Below, in pieces: positions 58,201-64,000 of a DNA stretch of 64,000 bases. Positions within the stretch are counted from its first letter, which is position 1, and every line of letters starts with the position of its first letter. Made by a program: the position numbers and the translations under genes. The notes beneath the pieces are model-generated. The model was given only the letters and a program-made list of their open reading frames with translations, made no database searches and was not told the DNA's origin. Origin of the DNA: Plecoglossus altivelis (Eukaryota > Chordata > Actinopteri > Osmeriformes > Plecoglossidae); assembly GCA_036571765.1 (NCBI GenBank), contig BROE01000024.1:14523932-14587931 (forward strand). The letters are read 5' to 3'.

Positions 58201-59230
58201 ACAGTCCTGAGTAGGTCTGTGGGGGAGGAGAGTTTTTTGTTATTTCATGTTCTACTCAGTAAGAAGCTATTTGTAGTTTGTGGTTGTTCCTCACGTAGAT
58301 CATCCAGGCTGCATAACGCTCTTTGAGGTTAAACAGCACAGCAGGCTCGTGCAGGAAGGTGAACATCGCCATGTCCTCAATTTTATCAAACTTTGGCGGG
58401 TTCTGGGGGTGGACATCATCCTCCTTCAGTGTCAGAGTCTGGGGAAAGAGTTGAAATATGAGTCATATTTAGGTAAATATTCTTTGTAAAAGGTCAGTGG
58501 TATTGATTTATACCATCTGTTGAATATTTCAACCCATATTTACCTTTCCATACTCAGTATTCACAGTGACTTTGTCCCCATCTCTACTGGTCACCTGTGC
58601 TTTGACGTACTCAACCTCTGGGTCAGGTACAAAGCACTCTTTCTTCATGTCAAAAGGACGAGTCTGGGCCTCCAGACGTTCCTTGTCTGACTTCCGCAGG
58701 AAGGAAGCTGCTGACCCAAACTCTGCCATCAAGGCGTCCCCCATTCTGAGATCTGTGTTGTTTAAAAGATTTTCCACCGAACAAAAAAAGTCTATCACAA
58801 AGATGCTCAAATGGCTTCATGCATGTGTCTTTCCACACTAGCATAGATATATTTGAGGCCAGAATCAAAGTGATGAACTTACAGTAATTTATCTAAATTT
58901 TTAGAGCCACAATGTTGCTAAATAATCTATTCTAACATCTAACAAATGTGTTAACTAATTTTAATCTAATTGTTAATAGAAACACCATTTCGATCATAGT
59001 TTAAAATCCTCAGAGTCTCACCTTATTGTCAGCACACGTGTAGAAACTTGATGGAAAGTATCTTACTATTGAGAATAAAACAAATACAAATGGGTGAATA
59101 AATGAGGAGCATTGCCATTAGTAGATTCTTCATTTGAACCCTTTAATGTTAGTCCAGCCTGGTTCTTCCTATAAAGATTTAGCTTGTTCTACACTTCTGT
59201 CCTGTTCTTACCTCAGGTAGCTCAGTGTGT
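48525..59230 (-). CDS. smyhc: Slow skeletal myosin heavy chain, gene E
   Basis: ATG at 58744, stop at 48631-48633, C-terminus KGHDEE. This is the most diverged full copy: loop 1 AVGVKKDTSNEKK, loop 2 [41 protein letters not shown] in exon 14 and AKSRDSGAK at the end of exon 38. Motor, neck and most rod exons are intact. Exon 25 lacks 8 nt (83 instead of 91), and exons 29-30 (51290-51780) are scrambled, so the frame is broken as given. Exon 26 has a fast/cardiac-type 5' half. Role as for the other copies: slow-fibre thick filament motor. Confidence 0.94.
48541..48553 (-). terminator. Polyadenylation signals of gene E
   Basis: Two AATAAA hexamers on the minus strand (48541-48546 and 48548-48553), about 80 bases past the stop. 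Confidence 0.65.
51290..51780 (-). other. Scrambled patch across gene E exons 29-30
   Basis: Aligns to gene C 35600-36020 only at its ends; in the middle (51400-51640) hardly any homology is left. Both borders are abrupt: exon 31 at 51059-51224 and the tail of exon 29 after 51775 match gene C base for base. The segment is about 70 bases longer than in gene C. Confidence 0.6.
52366..54529 (-). CDS. smyhc: Gene E converter, neck and S2 exons 19-26
   Basis: Exons: 19 54406-54529; 20 54183-54319; 21 53847-54102; 22 53519-53761; 23 53266-53442; 24 53028-53173; 25 52873-52955 (8 nt short); 26 52366-52755. Exon 23 encodes [11 protein letters not shown], identical to the upstream copy in gene B. In exon 26 the part 52610-52755 encodes [20 protein letters not shown] and [15 protein letters not shown] with codons unlike the other slow genes. 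Confidence 0.88.
54639..58752 (-). CDS. smyhc: Gene E motor-domain exons 3-18
   Basis: Exons: 3 58544-58752 (ATG 58744); 4 58295-58438; 5 58060-58216; 6 57941-57968; 7 57745-57850; 8 57565-57657; 9 57401-57464; 10 57213-57311; 11 56996-57099; 12 56771-56909; 13 56398-56516; 14 55997-56146; 15 55742-55912; 16 55288-55597; 17 55034-55110; 18 54639-54844. All are open and in phase; exons 16+17 total 387 nt, three codons more than gene A. The donor of exon 6 is followed 13 bases on by a second CACGTAAG, a possible competing donor that would shift the frame. Confidence 0.93.
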
Positions 59231-59256
59231 TGTCCTTCCCTGGGTATCCATCTCTC

Positions 59257-59262
59257 TTTATA
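59257..59262 (-). promoter_or_regulatory. TATA box and leader exon of gene E
   Basis: TATAAA on the minus strand. Leader exon 1 starts at 59212 (donor GTAAG). A second leader exon with a GTGAG donor begins at 59022, but its acceptor is not clear. The GGAAGGTCA half-site at 59886-59894 lies about 630 bases upstream. Confidence 0.6.
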
Positions 59263-59519
59263 AAGGATGCTGCACAACCTTCTATGGAAAAACCCAATGG
59301 GACACTTCATTCTAATGGTTCCAAACATCTAATTGGAGGACCAGCGGTGTGTACTATCTCCTATAGGCCACAGATGACAGGAGGAGACAGAAACATGGGC
59401 CGCGTCTTACAGCCTCATGCTCCTCCTCAGATCCTGATATGGAGTTCCTGTTTTTAGGTTGGCCTAAAAACAATGGGACATTTCAAAGACATTTCTTTGT
59501 CCTCTCCTCTCCCCTCCTC

Positions 59520-59608
59520 CACACGCACACTCTCACACACACACACACACACACTCACACACACACACTCACACACACACACTCACACACACTCACTCAC
59601 ACACACAC
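59520..59608. repeat. CA microsatellite with CTCA interruptions
   Basis: Runs of CACACA broken by CTCACA every 10-16 bases, about 260 bases upstream of the gene E TATA box. Confidence 0.9.
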
Positions 59609-60959
59609 ATTCATATCCTTCCCATGTCTGATCCATTGGCATCTTAGACATGCATGTGTTAAAGCTATACAATTGACGATCTATCTTTTCTTTTCTTCTT
59701 CAATCCAAACATTTGCTTCAGATCGAAACTGTGAGAAATGCTTTGGCTTTGGCGTGAAGGTGATATGATGGCACTCTTTAGTTAACTGTCACCACTTAAA
59801 GACACCATCGTGTCTCTAGATTGGTATGGTAGAGAAATGTGGCCTACACGATAGCTGCTGCAGTTGCTCATCTTTGTTCACCAAAGGAAGGTCACTTTTG
59901 TCTATTGTCACCAAGACTAACAGCTATTGTAAGAACAACCCTACACTTCAGCTTGCTGACACTGCATTGTTTCCTTGCCCTTATCCTTCAGGACAAAGAT
60001 AAACCTGTGAAATAGTTCTTGGAGGCCTGTGAGGCCCTTGGTGTACATTAAGGTCAAGACCTAACCCTTCTCCAGAAGGTTGGCTGTGGCAGCTGCTGTC
60101 TATCTACAACACATGGAGGACCACCAGCCACCTTCTAACTAAAACTAGGGTGGAAGTGTACGTAATGGTTTATAGAGATGACATTTACAGGTACTTGTTT
60201 ATGTATGAAAGGTTGAATCGTCACCAAGAGTTAAGGACTTAAAAATAGTTTCATTGAAATGGTTTATCTTTAAGCACATCGTTATAAACAATTATATAAT
60301 TAAATAGCAGAACATTACGGTAGGCTTTGCTTTTCAGATGACCAATTAGCCAACTTGTCAACAGAGTCGTTCTTGAACGCGTTGAGCTGAAGGCTACATG
60401 TTCTTACTCTAGAGTGTGTCACACTATTCAAGGTTAAGACAGCTGTCAGAGAAGCAGTATGTAGCCAGGGAAGTGACAAGCAATAAGGGGTTTAGTGCTG
60501 CTCGTTGTCTGGATATAGTGACCTGTGCTCCAGTGTTAGCTCCATGGCAACCTTTGGTCCTGGAGGATGTGACACGTTTCACTGGAGTAGACCATACTCA
60601 CACTGACGCTCTGATAAGAATCATGCAAGTCTCCCAAAATGAAGACAATGCTTATTCTGTATAAATCAGTCCATGTAGGACATGGAAAGGACATCTGGTT
60701 TGCAATGTCACACTTGATTGTTGTTTTAGCACTTGTGTTATAACGTACCACAAGGTTCATAGTTGGTTCACTTTTTTTTTCTTATTTGTGACACGTTATC
60801 AAGTAATGTTGGTTATATTAAGTTATATTGCAATTGAATGGTTGACTATGTTTAGACCTTGTATGTTTTACTATGGAAATCTGCTCAGACTGCAGGCAAT
60901 ATCTAAAGGCAGGTTAAAACTCTCAGAATTCAGAATCTTACCTAAGGTTTACATTCTGT

Positions 60960-61153
60960 CAAACCCTGGTCCTCGAGAGCCGCTGTCCTGAAGGTTTTCC
61001 TTGTTTCCCTACTCCAGCACACCTGCTTCTAATGAGGAGTCATTATCAGGCTTCCACTGAGCTTGATAACAACCCATTCATTAGAATCAGCTGTGTTGGA
61101 GCAGGGAAACATCGAAAACCTTCAGGATAGCCGCTCTCGAGGACCAGGGTTTG
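60960..61153. mobile_element. Foldback MITE
   Basis: About 194 bases with inverted ends of roughly 38 bases: CAAACCCTGGTCCTCGAGAG at the left and its complement at the right, with one or two mismatches, plus a shorter internal pairing (TTTCCCTACTCCAGCACACC with GTGTTGGAGCAGGGAAAC). It has no coding capacity. The ends CCTGGTCCTCGAGAGCC are typical of a dispersed fish MITE. Confidence 0.75.
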
Positions 61154-61619
61154 GCATCTCTGTGCTAAGAGGGTGAATATTCTCTACCTTTTAGGGTAGT
61201 TTCCACCTGTTGTGCTCCCCTAGTGCATATTACAGGTATAACATCCAGGATTTACTGTCAAATAGTTTTATTTTTTCACACTTGAGATATTCAGTCAGAA
61301 AACAACAACAAAATTGTATGTCATTTAAGAATTTATTTTTTGTCAATCGACTGACATATACCTTAAAAATGCAACCCTTTTTTTAACCCCTTTTTCGATT
61401 TTGTGTAGAAGAAGACTACTTCAACACAAAAAATGTGACACTGACCTATAAATAGATTTAGCGATTTGTTATCATAAACAGACATTCGTAGAAAAATATA
61501 TCTGCTTTGCTTATTTCCAGATTTAAAAAAGACTCCTTCTTTTACTGAAGCGGTAACATGTTAAAGTGTCCCACTGTTTGTACACAGATCCCCAAATTAC
61601 AGTTTCAAGAAGTAAAAAA

Positions 61620-61756
61620 TAAAAAATAAAAATATATATATATATTAGAAAAAAGAGTGCATCAAATATATGATAAACAAATACATAAGGAAGTCATGTA
61701 TAATAAACAATATAATATTCTAACCATATTCTTATTATTATAGTTATTATTATTAT

Positions 61757-61788
<32 letters not shown>

Positions 61789-61790
61789 TA
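61620..61790. repeat. AT-rich simple repeats
   Basis: AAAAAT/ATATAT runs at about 61616-61645 and a pure AT run near 61762-61789. Confidence 0.8.
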
Positions 61791-63644
61791 TTACAAATAG
61801 CTATGTTGTCTGTATTGGCTTATTTCTTTTGAAAGGAACCTCCTAACACAATATTTAAATTAGGCTGCTGCTGCGTCAGTAGCAGAATAATTAGCTGTTC
61901 CCTGACCTCACATTGCCGTCTGCCTCCTGTCCTTGAGTACAAAGATAACACGTCACATTCCTGCGGCATGCCTGCCCCTGACTGAAAGCAACAGCTTGTG
62001 GAGCACCATGGTGTCTAGTTTTATGGAGGCAGGTGGTTAAAGGTCTGAACACAGAACTCTGTCCAAATGTTTTCATAGACTTCTCAAATGTAGCCCTCCA
62101 AAAGCATGCCTGAACAAGAGTAGGTCTCCCTTCATGCACCCAGCTGCCTGTCCCCTGTCTTTGGTAGGGAGCAAGTCTCATGTAATACCAGTACTGGGGA
62201 AAGAACTGTTTAGTTTGACGCTGTTGTTACAATCCACACATAAACACAGCAGGAACTCACGTTTAGTTTTATTAACAGTTTATTTTCAATTTAATCAGGT
62301 TATAAGGTTATCAGTATTACATCACTGTTATTACTTAATGGATCATCTTCAGTCAAGCCATCAGTGGGATCAAACATATTAATGTAGTCAAGTTATTCAT
62401 ATATATTATACTTTTTGAGTTGTTGAGTGCGATGTATAGAAACAAGCCAAGACTAATTTGCTAGTGAGGCTGGTGACTTCACAATCTAGTAATGGGACTT
62501 GTTTTATACAGTTGGTCAGCAATGTCACCTGCCTTCAGAGGGCAAAATGGAAGAGACTAGCAAACTGTTCAGGGTCCCTTCCAGTTCCCCTTCGGTCAGA
62601 CAGAGGGTTTCCTGCCATACCACAACATGACTCTAACACAGTTCTCAAGAAGATTCTTATTCTCTGCTAGAGACATAACATAGACATCCACTAGAAATAT
62701 CATGTAACAGCTAACTCCTGTACGCATACATTACTTACTAAGTCCTGTAAGTAAGTAAGTTACAAGTCCTGTACACTTACATTGCATACCAACAAGGATT
62801 TTTGCAATGCTGACTGTCATTTCAAAACAAGGTTCTATACACAGAGTCCCAGTCTGAACTTGAATAGCTTAAGACTGATCTTCTAGAGGTATGTTGTAGC
62901 TAAGGTTCTTGAGTAGGTTCAGAAGGTCTGTGGCTCATCCAAGTGCTTCAGCTAGACTAACTACCCAGAGCTGAAGCAGAAGCATCTAAGCAGATAGAAG
63001 CCAGAGAAACACCATGTTTCCAGCTGTGAACACAGGCTAGGCTCTACTGCTGCTTGAAGACCATGAAAGGGAAAATAATACATAGACAGCACAAGCCATT
63101 AGCATTCTCTCAAGAACACTTCACCAAATTTGAAGTTGTCTTTAGCTTCTGATTTAAAGTACAAATAATTTAAGAGAAGGGTGCAATTTAAATAAGGATA
63201 TATTACTAAATAATTGAGATAAATTAACTTTTCTACAGCTTCAGTCCGGACAACCAATTAAAACCCTTCATGCAGTCAGTTCAGATTCCCCCGTTTGTTA
63301 AAAGTTCCACAGCAGCTGCGTTTTGGGGTCCTGAAACAGAACCCTTCGACACTAGTCAAGTTTCAAGCTCATCTGCGTTCCTACAGGGGGGGTAGTTTCT
63401 CCTTCGCAACACGTTCAGCACTAAAGGCTAGTCTTGCTTACTACCCTTCTAAAATACCCTTTTAGTCGCCAACCAGGCTTCAGTCCTGTCCAGCAGTCTA
63501 CTGTTTCCTAGCAACAGATATCCCAGCACTGGTGATAAAACTAAGATTTTTTGAGTGACATGTCAGACACCGTCCCAGTCCGGCCTCAGTTTTGCAAGGC
63601 AGCGTCTTCACAGCTGACAGCGAATCAGCCAAGGGGCAAAAGGG

Positions 63645-63792
63645 ATAGAGGGTCAAGGAGGGGACCAGGAGGGGCAGGGGGGACCAGGAGGGTCAGGGAG
63701 GGGACCAGGAGGGTCAGGGAGGGGACCAGGAGGGTCAGGGAGGACCAGGAGGGTCAGGGAGGGGACCAGGTGGGACAAGGAGGGAACTAGGG
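63645..63792. repeat. G-rich minisatellite, about 20-bp unit
   Basis: About seven copies of GGGACCAGGAGGGTCAGGGA with small variations. The plus-strand frame reads (GTRRVRE)n and is a repeat artefact. Confidence 0.85.
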
Positions 63793-63923
63793 GGGATGAG
63801 GGTGCAGAGAACCAGAGGAAGCAGGGGTGCTAGAGGCTGCTAAGGGCCTGTGAAGGGGTGCAGCAGCATGTGCTGGTGTACGACAGGTCTCCAGCGAAGG
63901 AGCTGCCTCCATGGAACAACTCA

Positions 63924-64000
63924 CACACTCACATGCACTCTCATGCTCACACACACTCTCATGCTCACACACACTCTCATGCTCACACACACTCTCATGC
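63924..64000. repeat. 20-bp tandem repeat at right edge
   Basis: Copies of CACTCTCATGCTCACACACA continuing past the window end; the array length is therefore unknown. Confidence 0.85.

Larger units (their letters stand above)
59270..64000. other. Intergenic upstream of gene E
   Basis: No coding exon is recognised through 4.7 kb. Recognisable pieces are the CA microsatellite (59520-59608), an upstream block 59880-60020 shared with genes B and C, a foldback MITE (60960-61153), an AT run (61760-61789) and two minisatellites at the right edge. The open frames at 60416-60664, 61891-62181 and 62458-62670 show no known motif. Confidence 0.55.

Noticed and set aside
63551..63990. Repeat-protein open frames at the right edge
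   Set aside because: They are translations of G-rich and CA-rich minisatellites with no other coding signs.

Overview
The window is ray-finned (teleost) fish chromosomal DNA carrying part of a head-to-tail tandem array of slow-type skeletal myosin heavy chain genes (smyhc / MYH7-like), all on the minus strand. The slow type is supported by the N-terminus [10 protein letters not shown] (fast skeletal chains start MSTDAEM), by motor motifs typical of teleost slow chains, and by the tandem arrangement known for zebrafish smyhc1-3. Coding-exon lengths recur as 201 (coding part), 144, 157, 28, 106, 93, 64, 99, 104, 139, 119, 150, 171 ... 390, 127, 119, 197, 184, 166, 125, 309, 204, 297, 105, 96, 135 and 21 nt, the vertebrate sarcomeric MyHC layout.

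Layout, left to right (every gene is read right to left): 1-1777, upstream flank of a further array member that must lie left of the window; gene A 1778-12632; intergenic 12633-14769; gene B 14770-26800, with an internal 1.87-kb duplication; intergenic 26801-32284, with a degenerate Tc1-like transposon at 30276-31831; gene C 32285-44360, carrying three transposable-element insertions in introns; gene D 46047-46715, a relic with only a promoter, two leader exons and the first coding exon; a promoter-derived minisatellite 46795-47475; gene E 48525-59230; and gene-free flank 59231-64000 with microsatellites, a foldback MITE and minisatellites.

Each complete gene would encode a roughly 1,940-residue myosin II heavy chain: SH3-like N-terminus, motor, converter, neck with light-chain sites, and a coiled-coil rod that builds thick filaments of slow fibres. 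The paralogs differ mainly in loop 1, loop 2 and patchy exon tracts, which points to recurrent gene conversion. Gene C's ATP-loop exons 7-8, gene A's exon 36 and the 5' half of gene E's exon 26 look like fast/cardiac MyHC sequence.

The most striking observation is in gene B. Its duplication fuses the acceptor and first 7-8 nt of exon 25 in frame to the middle of exon 18, so the predicted mRNA carries an extra 1,260 nt (420 codons) repeating SH helices, converter, neck and proximal S2. Several exon patches (gene A about 2440-2960, 4180-5470 and 6190-6480; gene B 17640-17960; gene C 37985-38060; gene E 51290-51780 and 52940-53000) carry dense substitutions and indels, often at homopolymers, while the sequence on either side is near-identical to paralogs. 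These look more like unpolished assembly than decay, so no gene should be called a pseudogene from this sequence alone.
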